From assembly GCF_900176005.1 (NCBI RefSeq), contig NZ_LT838272.1:3249501-3313500 (forward strand): 64,000 nt of DNA. The letters are read 5' to 3'. Position numbers and translations under genes: made by a program. Below the pieces are notes generated by a model. It was not told the origin of the DNA, did no database searches, and was given only the letters and a program-made list of their open reading frames with translations. Of this stretch, positions 54,979 to 64,000 are shown piece after piece. Positions within the stretch are counted from its first letter, which is position 1. Every line of letters begins with the position of its first letter. The stretch comes from Thermanaeromonas toyohensis ToBE. Its GTDB lineage: Bacteria > Bacillota > DSM-521 > Neomoorellales > Neomoorellaceae.

Positions 54979-56211
54979 TTATCTGGCCCTGAAGCCTGCT
55001 TTATCTTTTAAGCCTCGCCATTCCCCGGTGGGTAAGCGCAAAAGATAAGGTTCTCCTTCTCGCAGATATAACCGAGGAAGGCGAGCCGAAGTAAAGGGGC
55101 GACCTAGGCTTATCTCTACCTCTTCCCCTTCTTGCGCAGGAATATCTCCCAAATCTACCAAAGAAAGCTGCATGCCCACCCTACCTATTATGGGAACTGG
55201 TCTTCCTCGTACAAGGACCGCCTCCTCCCGGTGTTGCCACCCCCAATAGGCGAGAAAAGTTTTGGCCAGGAAACGGAGCAAATCTGGCCAAGATTTCGGC
55301 CGCGTGATAGCCGTCAACCCTAAGCCATCAGCATACCCCAAAGGTAAAACCCCCAAGCGGGTGGCACGTTTTGTTACATAATCGCCCCCATATCCTACCG
55401 CCGTACCCGCCGGAACCTCCCGGATATGGAGCAGACGGGCTTTAACCTTCCACGGATCCTGTAACTTAATCTCCTGGTGTATTGTCCCTGCTGGATAATG
55501 ACCATAAAGAAGGGTTCCCACCCGGACCATATCCAAATGCATCTCTGGATAGGCAAGGCAGGCATAGCTATTGGCAATATGTTTTAAAGGGATCTTTAAG
55601 CCCTCTTCCTCCAGCTCCTGGCATACCCGGAAAAACAAACGGAACTGCTCCCAAGCCTTGCGGCTATGGGCAGCTTGAGCCAGGTGAGTATAGGCGCCTT
55701 CCACCACCACACCTGGCCAGGAAAGAATATCCCTTATTAAGGCTTTGACCTCTTCTGGCTCTAAACCTGCGCGGTACATACCACTCTCGATTTTAAGATG
55801 GATGCGGGCAAGCCGACCGGTCTCCCTAACAGCTTGAGCCACGGCTTCGGCCCCCCAGCGACTGGCTACTGCTAAAGTAAGCCCCCAAGCTAAGGCCTGG
55901 GGGATCTCTTCGGGCAATAAAGGGCTCATAACCAAAATAGGTATGGTAATGCCCTGCCGCCGGAGTTCTACCCCTTCGGCCAGGGTGGTGACCCCCAGGT
56001 AGTCCGCACCAGCCTGGCAGAACACCCGGGCAGCTTCTACAGCACCAGCACCATAGGCGTCAGCCTTGACTACAGCCAGTAAACGGGTAAAGGGCCTAAG
56101 TATCTTTTTTACCTCGCGTAAATTGTTCTCTAGGGCCGTCACTTCTATTTCTACCCAGCGGGGTCCCAAAAGCCCATATAACCCGGCCCTGGCCAGATGT
56201 TCTTGCTCCAT
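54979..56211 (-). CDS. alr: Alanine racemase
   Basis: PLP enzyme supplying D-alanine for peptidoglycan. About 410 aa from ATG 56211 (AGGGG eight bases upstream; the frame is open farther but would overlap the FemA/B gene). The PLP lysine is in AVVKADAYGAGA; RVGTLLYGHYP, TAVGYGGDY, LPLGYADGLGL and IIGRVGMQLSLVDL follow. The C-terminal tyrosine, in TAVGYGGDY, and the other motifs are in place. Confidence 0.94.
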   Translation of the reverse strand: MEQEHLARAGLYGLLGPRWVEIEVTALENNLREVKKILRPFTRLLAVVKADAYGAGAVEAARVFCQAGADYLGVTTLAEGVELRRQGITIPILVMSPLLPEEIPQALAWGLTLAVASRWGAEAVAQAVRETGRLARIHLKIESGMYRAGLEPEEVKALIRDILSWPGVVVEGAYTHLAQAAHSRKAWEQFRLFFRVCQELEEEGLKIPLKHIANSYACLAYPEMHLDMVRVGTLLYGHYPAGTIHQEIKLQDPWKVKARLLHIREVPAGTAVGYGGDYVTKRATRLGVLPLGYADGLGLTAITRPKSWPDLLRFLAKTFLAYWGWQHREEAVLVRGRPVPIIGRVGMQLSLVDLGDIPAQEGEEVEISLGRPFTSARLPRLYLREGEPYLLRLPTGEWRGLKDKAGFRAR

Positions 56212-56243
56212 CTCCTGCACCCCTGCCTTTTTATGGAGCCCTA

Positions 56244-57359
56244 CTAATCTTCTCCCACAACAAGGGAACCCCCTCCCTGGCCTGCCCTGCTCTTTAACCT
56301 CCAAAAGAGCAGGTGGCGGAAGAAAGAATAGGCCGGTTGGGCCACCCGCCAGAGCCAGTAGTAAAAAGGGGAATATACCAAGTCATATTCCCCGATAAAT
56401 TCAGTAAACACACCGCCGAAGCCCTTTTTAAACCGGTAAAGCCCATACAAGGGATGCTCTGGAGAAGTATCTCCAGGAACTCCGCGGAAATCGTACAGGG
56501 TACAACCCTGCTCCCGGGCCCAGCAGATCATGGTCCATTGCAAAAGATAATTAGGCATCACATTGCGATGGCGGTTACTGGAAGCACCGTACAGGTACCA
56601 AGCCTTATCTCCCAGTATAAAGGCTAAAGTGCCAGCGATGGGTTCTCCTTGGTAGTAAGCTAAGAAAAGCTTGGCATAGCCCCGTTCTACTAATTCCCTC
56701 CATAAAGTAAGAAAATAATCATAAGAACGTATGAGAAAACCATCCCTTAAGGCCGTCTCTTGCAGCAACTCATAAAATATCGGGAGATCCTCCAGGGTGC
56801 AATCTGTCTTTACTCTAACACCCCGGCGCTGGGCCAAGCCCAAGTTGTACCGCGTTTTAGGGTGAAAGTTCTTCTTTATCTCTTCTAGGGAAGGAGTAAG
56901 GCTTAAACGGAAGACATACCGGGGCTGAACCCCTTCAAAGCCGGTACCCTGGGTAGCCAGACGAAAACCTAAGCTTTTAAGGAGTTCTTTAACTTCTGTC
57001 CGCTCCGCCGGAATGGCAGGATCAATCTTAAGGAGAATAGCCCCTTCCTGCCGGGCCAGTTCCTGGACGGCTTGGAACAGAAAACGTACCAAGGAAGGAT
57101 TCCCGAAATCCACCACCGGCCCCCGGGGGGCATAAAAGATGCTTTTACCGATATAGGGTAGCCGCCGTTTAAGAAGGGAAACTGCGGCTACCAGGCGGCC
57201 ATCCTCCTCCACTACCAAGCGCAAGGGTTTCCACCCGGTTTTAGCCTTCACCTCGCCCCAGGCGAAGGTTTGCAAAATATGACCCTGGGGATGGTTAGCC
57301 ACAAAACCATCAAAAAGCTTCTCTTCTTCAGGGGATATAAGGCGGTACTTTAAACCCAT
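56244..57359 (-). CDS. FemA/FemB/FemX-like aminoacyltransferase
   Basis: 371 aa with tandem GNAT-like domains of the Fem family that add amino acids to lipid II or cell-wall peptides from aminoacyl-tRNA: [82 protein letters not shown]. It lies between pyrG (10-base overlap) and alr, a wall-related pair with the latter. The bridge amino acid is unknown. Confidence 0.9.
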   Translation of the reverse strand: MGLKYRLISPEEEKLFDGFVANHPQGHILQTFAWGEVKAKTGWKPLRLVVEEDGRLVAAVSLLKRRLPYIGKSIFYAPRGPVVDFGNPSLVRFLFQAVQELARQEGAILLKIDPAIPAERTEVKELLKSLGFRLATQGTGFEGVQPRYVFRLSLTPSLEEIKKNFHPKTRYNLGLAQRRGVRVKTDCTLEDLPIFYELLQETALRDGFLIRSYDYFLTLWRELVERGYAKLFLAYYQGEPIAGTLAFILGDKAWYLYGASSNRHRNVMPNYLLQWTMICWAREQGCTLYDFRGVPGDTSPEHPLYGLYRFKKGFGGVFTEFIGEYDLVYSPFYYWLWRVAQPAYSFFRHLLFWRLKSRAGQGGGSLVVGED

Positions 57360-58984
57360 TTAAGTTCACCCTTTTTAAGGGCATAAGCCACTGCTGCCCC
57401 GATAAAGTCGCGGAAGAGGGGATGGGGTCGGTTGGGACGGGACTTAAACTCCGGGTGGAACTGGCAGGCTACAAACCAAGGATGGTCTTCCAATTCAATG
57501 ATCTCCACCAGGCGGCCGTCTAAGGAGGTACCGCTTATAACGAGGCCTTTAGAGGTTAGCTCAGATCGGAAAGCATTGTTAAACTCGTACCGGTGCCGGT
57601 GCCTCTCATAGACCACCGCCTCACTATAGGCCGCCCGCGCCCGGGTTCCCTCCTTAAGACGGCAAGGATAAGCGCCCAGGCGCATGGTACCCCCCAAATT
57701 TTCTACTTCCTTCTGTTCAGGCAAAAGGTCGATAACTGGATAGGGAGTGCCAGGATCGAATTCAGCGCTGTGGGCCCCCTGTAAGCCGCATACATGCCGG
57801 GCAAACTCCACTACCGCTAGCTGCATCCCCAGGCAAATACCCAGATAAGGTATTTTGTTCTCCCTCGCCCACTGAGCAGCCAGGATTTTCCCTTCTATAC
57901 CCCGCTCACCAAATCCTCCAGGTACTAGAATACCCGCACATCCCTCCAAGGCCTTATCCACACCATTAGGAGTAAGCTCACCAGAGTAGATCCAGCGGAT
58001 GTTCACCGCCACCTCGTGGGCTAAACCGCCGTGGCGCAGGGCCTCCACAACGCTAAGATAGGCGTCGGGCAAAGTTATATATTTTCCCACTAGGGCGATG
58101 GTCACCTGGTGCTTAGGGTTTTTTAGCCGGGCTACCATGGCCCGCCAATCATCAAGCTGGGGAGGTCCGCATTGTAAGCCCAATTTCTCCACCACAATAC
58201 GATCCAGGCCTTCTTTCTCCATCATAAGGGGTACCTCGTAAATAGATTCCACATCCACGGCCTGGATTACAGCTTCCCTTTCAATATCGCAGAATAGAGC
58301 GATCTTTTCTGCCATCTCCTGGGATAAGGGTCTCTCCGACCGACAAACAATAATATCCGGCTGGATACCTATGGAGCGCAATTCCTTTACACTATGCTGG
58401 GTGGGCTTGGTCTTGGCTTCCCCTGCCGCTTTTAAATAGGGTACCAGGGTTACGTGGATATATAAAACCCGGTCGCGGCCTATATCGCTTTTAAGCTGCC
58501 TAATGGCTTCCAGGAAGGGAAGGGACTCTATATCGCCAACAGTCCCCCCTATCTCAGTAATCACCACATCCGGGCTGGTTTCCTGGGCTATCTGGTATAT
58601 CCGCTCTTTAATTTCATTAGTTACGTGGGGGATCACCTGGACTGTGCCCCCTAGGTAATCTCCCCGCCTTTCCTTGGTGATTACCGACCAGTAAACTTTA
58701 CCGGCCGTGACATTGCTAGCCTTAGTTAGGTTTATATCTACAAAACGCTCATAATGGCCCAGGTCCAGATCTGTTTCTGCCCCGTCTTCGGTTACAAAAA
58801 CCTCCCCGTGCTGGTAGGGGTTCATGGTCCCCGCATCTACGTTAATGTAGGGATCGAATTTTTGAATGGCTACCTTAAGCCCCCGGCTTTTTAAAAGCCT
58901 ACCTAAAGAAGCGGCGGTTATCCCCTTCCCCAAGGAAGAGACGACACCGCCGGTGATAAAGATAAACTTAGTATTATTCCCCAT
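57350..58984 (-). CDS. pyrG: CTP synthase
   Basis: Amidates UTP to CTP using glutamine. 544 aa: synthetase domain ([44 protein letters not shown]) and class I glutamine amidotransferase domain ([11 protein letters not shown], the catalytic Cys in [10 protein letters not shown], and the HPE of QFHPEF). ATG 58984 follows GAGAGGATG. The Gram-positive neighbour rpoE is absent. Confidence 0.97.
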   Translation of the reverse strand: MGNNTKFIFITGGVVSSLGKGITAASLGRLLKSRGLKVAIQKFDPYINVDAGTMNPYQHGEVFVTEDGAETDLDLGHYERFVDINLTKASNVTAGKVYWSVITKERRGDYLGGTVQVIPHVTNEIKERIYQIAQETSPDVVITEIGGTVGDIESLPFLEAIRQLKSDIGRDRVLYIHVTLVPYLKAAGEAKTKPTQHSVKELRSIGIQPDIIVCRSERPLSQEMAEKIALFCDIEREAVIQAVDVESIYEVPLMMEKEGLDRIVVEKLGLQCGPPQLDDWRAMVARLKNPKHQVTIALVGKYITLPDAYLSVVEALRHGGLAHEVAVNIRWIYSGELTPNGVDKALEGCAGILVPGGFGERGIEGKILAAQWARENKIPYLGICLGMQLAVVEFARHVCGLQGAHSAEFDPGTPYPVIDLLPEQKEVENLGGTMRLGAYPCRLKEGTRARAAYSEAVVYERHRHRYEFNNAFRSELTSKGLVISGTSLDGRLVEIIELEDHPWFVACQFHPEFKSRPNRPHPLFRDFIGAAVAYALKKGELKWV

Positions 58985-58990
58985 CCTAGA

Positions 58991-60673
58991 CTACATCCTC
59001 TCAGGTGCACTGATACCTAATAGGTGCAACACATTACGCAAAGTAATACGCGTAGCCTGTACTAATATAAGCCGCGGTCCCCGCAAAGCCTCTTCATCAG
59101 CTAGGACCCGGCAGTGGGTATAAAACGTATGGAAGAGGGCGGCCAGCTCTTGGGCATAGCGAGTTAACCGGTGGGGTTCTAGCGCCCGGGCAGCGCCCGC
59201 CACAACCTCCGGTAACTCAGCGATCTTTTTAACCAGCGCAAGCTCCGCCGGATGCTTTAGCAGGTTTAAATCCACTTCTTGGGGGGAAGGCACTTCTAAG
59301 CCCCGCTCCTTAGCCAGGCGCAGGATGCTGCAGATACGGGCATGGGCATACTGTACATAGTATACAGGATTTTCAGCTGTCTGGGAACGGGCTAGATCCA
59401 GGTCAAAATCCAGGTGGCTATCTGGTTTAAGCATAACAAAAAAGAAACGCGCTGCATCCCGCCCGACCTCTTCCAGGAGCTCCTCCAAGGTGACGTATTG
59501 GCCGGTGCGCTTGGACATGCGTAAGATTTCTCCCCCCTGGAAAAGCCGGACAAGCTGCATGAGGACTATCTCCAGTTTACTCGGATCATACCCCAGGGCA
59601 GCCAGAGCGCTCTTTAAGCGCCCTACATGCCCGTGGTGATCAGCACCCCAGATGTTGATAATGCGCTTAAAACCCCGCTCGAACTTATTACGATGATAGG
59701 CTATATCGGCCGCGAAATAGGTAGGTACCCCGTTCTGGCGTACCAGCACCTCATCCTTCTCCTCGCCAAAGGCTGTACTTTTAAACCACAAGGCACCGTC
59801 CCTTTCGTAAATATAACCCCGTTCCTTAAGATCCTCTATCACCTGGGCTACAGCTCCAGATTCATGAAGGCTGCGCTCGCTAAACCATACGTCGTAGTAA
59901 ACCCCGAAATCCTCCAGCACCTTCTTTATAGCGGCCAATTTCTCCTGTAAAGCAAAACGGGTCAGAGCTTCCCGGCGCTCAACCGGGTCCCCATGGAGGT
60001 ACTTATCCCCTTCTTGCTCAATAAAACGCTGAACCGTATCGATAAGGTCGCGGCCGTGGTATCCTTCCTCCGGTATTTCAGCCTTTATACCGAAGGCTTG
60101 AAGATAACGGGCTTCCAGGGAAAGTCCGAAGTTTTCAATTTGGTTTCCAGCATCGTTAATATAGAACTCGCGAGTCACCTCGTGACCAGTAGCAGTAAGC
60201 AAATTAGCAATGACATCCCCTAAAGCTGCGCCCCGAGCATTGCCCATGTGCAAAAGTCCTGTGGGATTGGCGCTTACAAACTCCACCTGGACCTTCTCCC
60301 CTTGGCCGATATTGGACCAGCCATAGTAGTGATCCTCGGCCAGCACAGCCGGCAATACTGGAAGGGCCCAGGTTTCCTCTAAAGTAAAATTGATGAAGCC
60401 TGGACCAGCCACCTCCACCTTGGCCACCCCAGGCAAAGGGCGGGGCAGGTGCCGCACTAAGATTTCCGCCAGCTCCCGGGGAGAACGGCGGGCCTGGCGA
60501 GCCAGCACAAAGGCTATGTTGGCAGCAAAATCGCCATGCTCCTTTTCCCTAGGTACTTCAAGCACAAAAGTGGGCAGCTCGTCGTAAGCCACCTCGCCGG
60601 CTGCCCTAGCACTGGCCGCGGCCTCCAGCAAGGCCCGGGCCAGCCGCGTTTTCATCTCTTGGACTATGTTCAC
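58991..60673 (-). CDS. argS: Arginyl-tRNA synthetase
   Basis: Class I synthetase, 560 aa. The HIGH-type motif reads HMGNARGAALGD, the KMSKS-type RMSKRTGQYV; the N-terminal Add-1 domain and the C-terminal DALR helical domain are present. GTG start 60673 directly follows AGGAGGTTACC. Six bases separate it from pyrG. Confidence 0.97.
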   Translation of the reverse strand: MNIVQEMKTRLARALLEAAASARAAGEVAYDELPTFVLEVPREKEHGDFAANIAFVLARQARRSPRELAEILVRHLPRPLPGVAKVEVAGPGFINFTLEETWALPVLPAVLAEDHYYGWSNIGQGEKVQVEFVSANPTGLLHMGNARGAALGDVIANLLTATGHEVTREFYINDAGNQIENFGLSLEARYLQAFGIKAEIPEEGYHGRDLIDTVQRFIEQEGDKYLHGDPVERREALTRFALQEKLAAIKKVLEDFGVYYDVWFSERSLHESGAVAQVIEDLKERGYIYERDGALWFKSTAFGEEKDEVLVRQNGVPTYFAADIAYHRNKFERGFKRIINIWGADHHGHVGRLKSALAALGYDPSKLEIVLMQLVRLFQGGEILRMSKRTGQYVTLEELLEEVGRDAARFFFVMLKPDSHLDFDLDLARSQTAENPVYYVQYAHARICSILRLAKERGLEVPSPQEVDLNLLKHPAELALVKKIAELPEVVAGAARALEPHRLTRYAQELAALFHTFYTHCRVLADEEALRGPRLILVQATRITLRNVLHLLGISAPERM

Positions 60674-60682
60674 GGTAACCTC

Positions 60683-61105
60683 CTATAAAGAACTTACAGT
60701 AATCTCCAGCTGGTTATTGCTCACCTTTTCGTCTTCCAGCTGCAATTCATATTCTAGATTAATACTTCCCCCTGCCTCTGTCAAGTCAACTTCTACCTTA
60801 GAAGGAAGGATAGTGAGGCGTAAGATACCATAAGGGGTGACGTAGAATCCATCGCTTAGAACCCCTTCTTCAAAGGTAGCCTTGTACTCAGTCCGGCCCA
60901 TACGGTTTAAGGTAACTCGCGTGCGCTCTACTTTAAGGGAAGTAGTGATGCCTTCCATACCAGCCAGGCTGGATTCATTATACAGGATGTAAAAATGATC
61001 CTCGCGGCTGAAGAGCTGACCCGCCGTGATGAATTCAATGGAACTCTGTTCCCCCCAATCCGTAGTCTGGGTGCCCTTGACTTTAAGCAGCACCTCTTTT
61101 TTCAC
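60683..61105 (-). CDS. YwiB-like calycin-fold protein (DUF1934)
   Basis: 140 aa beta-barrel protein: VLLKVKGTQTT at the start, YILYNESSLAGMEG, TLNRMGRTEYKATFEEG, YGILRLTILPSKVEVDL and LEYELQLEDE. The DUF1934/YwiB family of unknown function, next to argS as in B. subtilis. GTG start 61105. A TATAAT lies at 61150-61145 on the minus strand. Confidence 0.88.
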   Translation of the reverse strand: MKKEVLLKVKGTQTTDWGEQSSIEFITAGQLFSREDHFYILYNESSLAGMEGITTSLKVERTRVTLNRMGRTEYKATFEEGVLSDGFYVTPYGILRLTILPSKVEVDLTEAGGSINLEYELQLEDEKVSNNQLEITVSSL

Positions 61106-61201
61106 CCGCCCCCACCCTTTCTTTAAAATTAAAACCGGCTACTGATTATATTCGTTTTTTTGAGGTAATTTCCTCTTATTAACTTGCTATTAAGATAACT
61201 T

Positions 61202-62302
61202 TTAGGCCTTCCTTTTTATGGTTTGAGCCTTCCTTTTTATGGCCTCGGTTCCTACCGGCTTCCAGCCCCAGCAACTCTCTGATCCTCCGGCAGCCACCCT
61301 TCCCACCGCTAAGGCCACGGCCGCCACTTCGCCCATAAGGCGTTCGAAGGTTTCCGGGTGGAGGGATTGGGGGCCATCGCAGAGGGCGCGGGCCGGGTCG
61401 GGATGTACTTCCACTAAAAGGCCATCAGCACCAGCAGCAATGGCTGCCCGGGCTAGGGGGACTACATATTTCCAATTCCCCGTCCCGTGGCTGGGATCTA
61501 CAATGATGGGAAGGTGGGAATTCTCTTTCACCACAGCTATGGCTGCCAAATCCAAAGTAAAGCGGGTGGCTGTCTCGAAGGTGCGGATACCCCTCTCGCA
61601 GAGAATAACCTGGGGATTGCCCGTATCTAGAATATATTCAGCAGCTAGCAACCACTCCTCAATGGTGGCCGCAAGCCCCCGTTTAAGTAGTATAGGTTTT
61701 CCAGTAGCTCCAGCCTCTTTAAGGAGCCGAAAGTTCTGCATATTTCGAGCCCCTATCTGCAAAGCATCAGCGTATTCAGCTACCAGGGGAACATCCCGCG
61801 TATCCAGCACTTCTGTAACAAAGGGTAACCCTGTCTCTTCCCGTACCCGGGCCAGGATTTTCAATCCTTCCTCCTCTAACCCCTGGAAAGAGTACGGGGA
61901 AGTACGGGGTTTAAAGGCTCCACCCCGTAAAATCTGGGCTCCGGCTTCCTTAACTGCCCAAGCAGTTACCATAAGCTGTTCTTCGCTTTCCACAGCGCAT
62001 GGCCCGGCCATTACTACTATACTCCGCCCTCCTATAGGTACACCCCCTATACGCACGATGGTAGGGGTGTTCTTTAACTCCTTGCTTACTAGCTTATAGG
62101 GCTTGAGGATAGGCACGATCTTCTCCACCCCGGGAAGGTTGACCAAAGCATCCGAACTTAAAGCCCTTTTATCTCCAATGGCACCTATAACCGTCTTCTC
62201 CTGGCCGTAAATGGGATGGGCCTTAAAGCCTAATTCTTCTAAACGCCGGCACACCATGGCTATCTCTTCCCGAGTGGCGCCAGGCTGCATAACTACTATC
62301 AT
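61202..62302 (-). CDS. aroF: 3-deoxy-7-phosphoheptulonate (DAHP) synthase, AroA-I-beta type
   Basis: First step of aromatic amino-acid synthesis, from PEP and erythrose 4-phosphate. An N-terminal ferredoxin-like regulatory domain (to ~70), then the KDPG-type barrel: [58 protein letters not shown] and DPSHGTG. The C-terminus ends in a repeated IKRKA from a short DNA duplication. Control is by the T-box leader upstream. GGAGG lies about 13 bases before ATG 62302. Confidence 0.94.
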   Translation of the reverse strand: MIVVMQPGATREEIAMVCRRLEELGFKAHPIYGQEKTVIGAIGDKRALSSDALVNLPGVEKIVPILKPYKLVSKELKNTPTIVRIGGVPIGGRSIVVMAGPCAVESEEQLMVTAWAVKEAGAQILRGGAFKPRTSPYSFQGLEEEGLKILARVREETGLPFVTEVLDTRDVPLVAEYADALQIGARNMQNFRLLKEAGATGKPILLKRGLAATIEEWLLAAEYILDTGNPQVILCERGIRTFETATRFTLDLAAIAVVKENSHLPIIVDPSHGTGNWKYVVPLARAAIAAGADGLLVEVHPDPARALCDGPQSLHPETFERLMGEVAAVALAVGRVAAGGSESCWGWKPVGTEAIKRKAQTIKRKA

Positions 62303-62322
62303 AGCTTAAAGACTACCTCCCT

Positions 62323-62620
62323 AAAAAATTTAAGCTCCCCGTCCCAGGGACGGGGAGCTTCTACCCGCGGTACCACCCTAGTTGACCCTTAAAGTTCAAG
62401 GGCCCACCTCTTTATAGGGTACGGGAAAAGTGGGCTTCCCCTTTTCCGATACCCCCTCCCTTTTAACGGCGGGAGCTCCGGCTAAACCTACTAGTGGGTA
62501 TGCTCACCCACATTCAGCCTGCTTCTCCGAGGAGAACTTCAAAGTGCAGGGCTTAACCGGCCTCCCACCCTCGCCGGCTCGCTGGGTAAGCCGCCACACT
62601 TCTACTTTTCCTCTTCCTCG
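62323..62620 (-). promoter_or_regulatory. T-box riboswitch controlling aroF (candidate Phe specifier)
   Basis: On the minus strand: stem I closing with CGAGGA/TCCTCG, the AGTA motif and an AGCGAG-type upper loop; the conserved T-box GGGTGGTACCGCGG (62378-62365); and a strong terminator, a 14-bp stem with AAGCTCCCCGTCCC (62345-62332) followed by TTTTTT. In the specifier-loop region the 3' strand reads TGAAGTTC, where TTC (62536-62534) would specify phenylalanine. Uncharged tRNA-Phe should then stabilise the antiterminator. The specifier assignment is by reading, not folding. Confidence 0.85.
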
Positions 62621-62659
62621 AATTTAAGGCCTTAATTTTAATTTTATGTTTTTGGTGTT

Positions 62660-62689
62660 ACTATAGCATAGTAAAGCTTGGCCCGTCAA
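62660..62689 (-). promoter_or_regulatory. Promoter of the aroF T-box leader
   Basis: On the minus strand TTGACG (62689-62684), 18 bases, TATAGT (62665-62660). The -35 overlaps the stop of the upstream gene. Confidence 0.7.
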
Positions 62690-63021
62690 GGGGAGGGGGG
62701 CAAAAAGGGCTCCCCCGGAGCCTGACCATCATGGGTAGAAAGGTATTTGATATACTGGGCCACATAGTAATTAAAGCCTGTTAACGGCTTCCCCCGAACA
62801 GCCAGGTTCCACTTCTCTTTTGTTTCGGCACTCTCTAGGTGCCAGCTCTGTACCGCGCGGCTAAAATAACTCCGGATTTTCTGCTGGTTAAGCGTGTTGG
62901 GATTCATGGGGACGAAATAACTCCGGGCATAATTTACCCCCTTCCATTTTCCAAATACTACGGTTTTCCCTAAAGCGCCGCTGGCATCCATAGACATGAG
63001 AGGTGCGCTCACCTTAGCCAT
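62686..63021 (-). CDS. Phage-like small protein of unknown function
   Basis: 111 aa. The pattern APLMSMDASGALGKTVVFGKWKG near the N-terminus, then NPNTLNQQKIRSYFSRAVQSWH, TKEKWN and GFNYYVAQYI resembles, from memory, small proteins encoded in phage structural regions and as orphan genes in Firmicutes. The start is ATG 63021 with a perfect AAGGAGGTG upstream that is buried in a 16-bp hairpin. No other phage gene is nearby. Confidence 0.65.
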   Translation of the reverse strand: MAKVSAPLMSMDASGALGKTVVFGKWKGVNYARSYFVPMNPNTLNQQKIRSYFSRAVQSWHLESAETKEKWNLAVRGKPLTGFNYYVAQYIKYLSTHDGQAPGEPFLPPSP

Positions 63022-63028
63022 ATCCCCT

Positions 63029-63072
63029 CACCTCCTTCCGGCCTCTATTCTACTTAAGGCCGGAAGAAGGTG
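63029..63072 (-). promoter_or_regulatory. Hairpin that covers the ribosome binding site of the phage-like gene
   Basis: Sixteen paired bases: 63072-63057 with 63044-63029, one of them G-U, loop 12 bases. The 3' arm contains AAGGAGGTG, the Shine-Dalgarno for ATG 63021. No T-tract follows, so it is not a terminator. Confidence 0.75.
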
Positions 63073-63176
63073 CCAATTCCGTAACTGCCGACCTAATACC
63101 TGGAGATAGGCTCTAAAATAAACCAAAATAAAAAATTCCCCCCTATTATCCTTTAAAACTCCCTGGGAGGATCCGT

Positions 63177-64000
63177 TTAGGAGTTCCCACCCAGGGATAA
63201 AACAGGAAGGCCCCCCTGACTACCAGCCCCCCTTGAAAATACTATGGGTTCTGCATAGCAATACAGGCAGCCAGAGGGGCACCTCATGCTATACCATCCG
63301 AGATCGATGGAATGGGTGCATCCACAAGATAGCCGCTGCCCCTTGGACTTATCCGTCCGGCACGCTTGACCTTGGGGATGGAGGGCTGTTAAAAGATACC
63401 CATCTATACATCTAGATACTGGCCAGCCGGGAATACAGCAAGCATAAAGGGTGGCCCCTTCTTCGGCCGCTGTGGTAGCTAGATTTTCCCATATCTCCCG
63501 CCGTTCCTTTAAGCTAAGTTCTAGGGCCTTAAATCCCTGGGAAGCTAGTCTCCGCTGCACCTTGGGATAAACTTCCATAAAGGAAGTAGAAAAGTCGCGA
63601 ACTCCAGCTCGAGCTGCTTCCCGGATGATCTCTGGCACCTTCTCTATATTGGACAAAATTTTCTTCCCCCGCTCTAAAACCACTAAGGGATCGGGACGGA
63701 GCCGGAGACGCCGGGGATCCCCTAAGAAATCGATAAGTTCTGGTAACCTGGCCAGCACCTCCTCTGGCCGGGGAACCCGGGGTTCTAGCGGTGTTCCTCC
63801 TAGACCAGTAACGGTGAGATGGACATAGAGTTGGTCGTATTTTTTTAAAACCCCGCGCATCGTACTTAAGACCACCTGGGGGAACTTGGTCCATATCACC
63901 ACTGTATGCACCCGAGGAGGAGGGTAACGGCTTATAAGAACTTGCGCTAGCTTTTCGGCATAGAAATAGGGCTCCGTCCGGCGGGAAAGGCTTACTACCA
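63177..64000 (-). CDS. DUF1848 protein (N-terminus beyond window)
   Basis: Reading frame open from the window edge to the stop at 63177, at least 273 codons. SLSRRTE at the edge, VIWTKFPQ, HLTVTGLG, PRVPRPEEVL, LRPDP, and near the C-terminus the cysteine cluster CGCTHSIDLGWYSMRCPSGCLYCYA match DUF1848, whose CxxC-type clusters hint at an iron-sulfur centre. Function unknown. A GTG at 63911 is internal, not the start. Confidence 0.87.
   Translation of the reverse strand, partial: VVSLSRRTEPYFYAEKLAQVLISRYPPPRVHTVVIWTKFPQVVLSTMRGVLKKYDQLYVHLTVTGLGGTPLEPRVPRPEEVLARLPELIDFLGDPRRLRLRPDPLVVLERGKKILSNIEKVPEIIREAARAGVRDFSTSFMEVYPKVQRRLASQGFKALELSLKERREIWENLATTAAEEGATLYACCIPGWPVSRCIDGYLLTALHPQGQACRTDKSKGQRLSCGCTHSIDLGWYSMRCPSGCLYCYAEPIVFSRGAGSQGGLPVLSLGGNS

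Noticed and set aside
61239-62099. Rightward 286-codon open frame
   Set aside because: Antisense to aroF; Arg/Ser/Pro/Ala-rich composition typical of the mirror frame of GC-rich coding DNA, no ribosome binding site.

Overview
The window reads as a chromosomal segment of a spore-forming Gram-positive bacterium of the class Clostridia/Moorellia (a Moorella- or Thermanaeromonas-like thermophile is my best guess, by inference). The reasons are sporulation genes (spoIIE with Spo0A-type boxes, spo0F), strong AGGAGG ribosome binding sites, frequent TTG and GTG starts, T-box and purine riboswitch control, and gene order shared with Bacillus subtilis. It is almost wholly coding. I see no insertion sequence, CRISPR array or large prophage.

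1-11 kb: the 5' part of nadB with nadA and the niaR regulator (NAD synthesis); a PhoU-like protein; mtnA; a short beta-carbonic-anhydrase-like gene whose 3' end is duplicated; rlmD; an L,D-transpeptidase; a small coiled-coil gene; an M20 amidohydrolase with a fumarylacetoacetate-hydrolase-family gene; and a solitary DNA methyltransferase.

11-18 kb: ndk, ftsH, tilS and spoIIE, followed by tRNA-Glu and tRNA-Met. This is the spoIIE-tRNA-tilS-ftsH order of B. subtilis, without hprT.

17.7-31.6 kb: a TetR regulator beside a fused GlcD-GlcF-type 2-hydroxyacid dehydrogenase; a ureohydrolase-like enzyme with a YdcZ-type transporter; a second L,D-transpeptidase; adenine deaminase facing a riboswitch-controlled purine permease; ubiX with an LpdD-like partner; a Ppx/GppA phosphatase; murA and ywmB.

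31.9-61.1 kb: a long leftward block in nearly B. subtilis order. It holds the F-type ATP synthase operon (atpZ-I-B-E-F-H-A-G-D-C), wecB, mazG-like, comEB, glyA, a fused rpiB-ywlG, ywlE, mntP, sua5, prmC, prfA, yqhQ, rpmE, an M23 endopeptidase, rho, fsa, a DUF1540 gene, fba, a zinc-ribbon gene, spo0F, alr, a FemA/B-like gene, pyrG, argS and a ywiB-like gene.

61.2-64 kb: a T-box-controlled DAHP synthase, a phage-like small gene whose ribosome binding site lies in a long hairpin, and the 3' part of a DUF1848 gene.

Points that most deserve attention: spo0F appears to start at a CTG codon; the purine riboswitch has non-consensus core bases and a downstream strand that could give ligand-dependent antitermination; the phage-like gene has a 16-bp hairpin that hides its Shine-Dalgarno; and rpiB is fused to ywlG.
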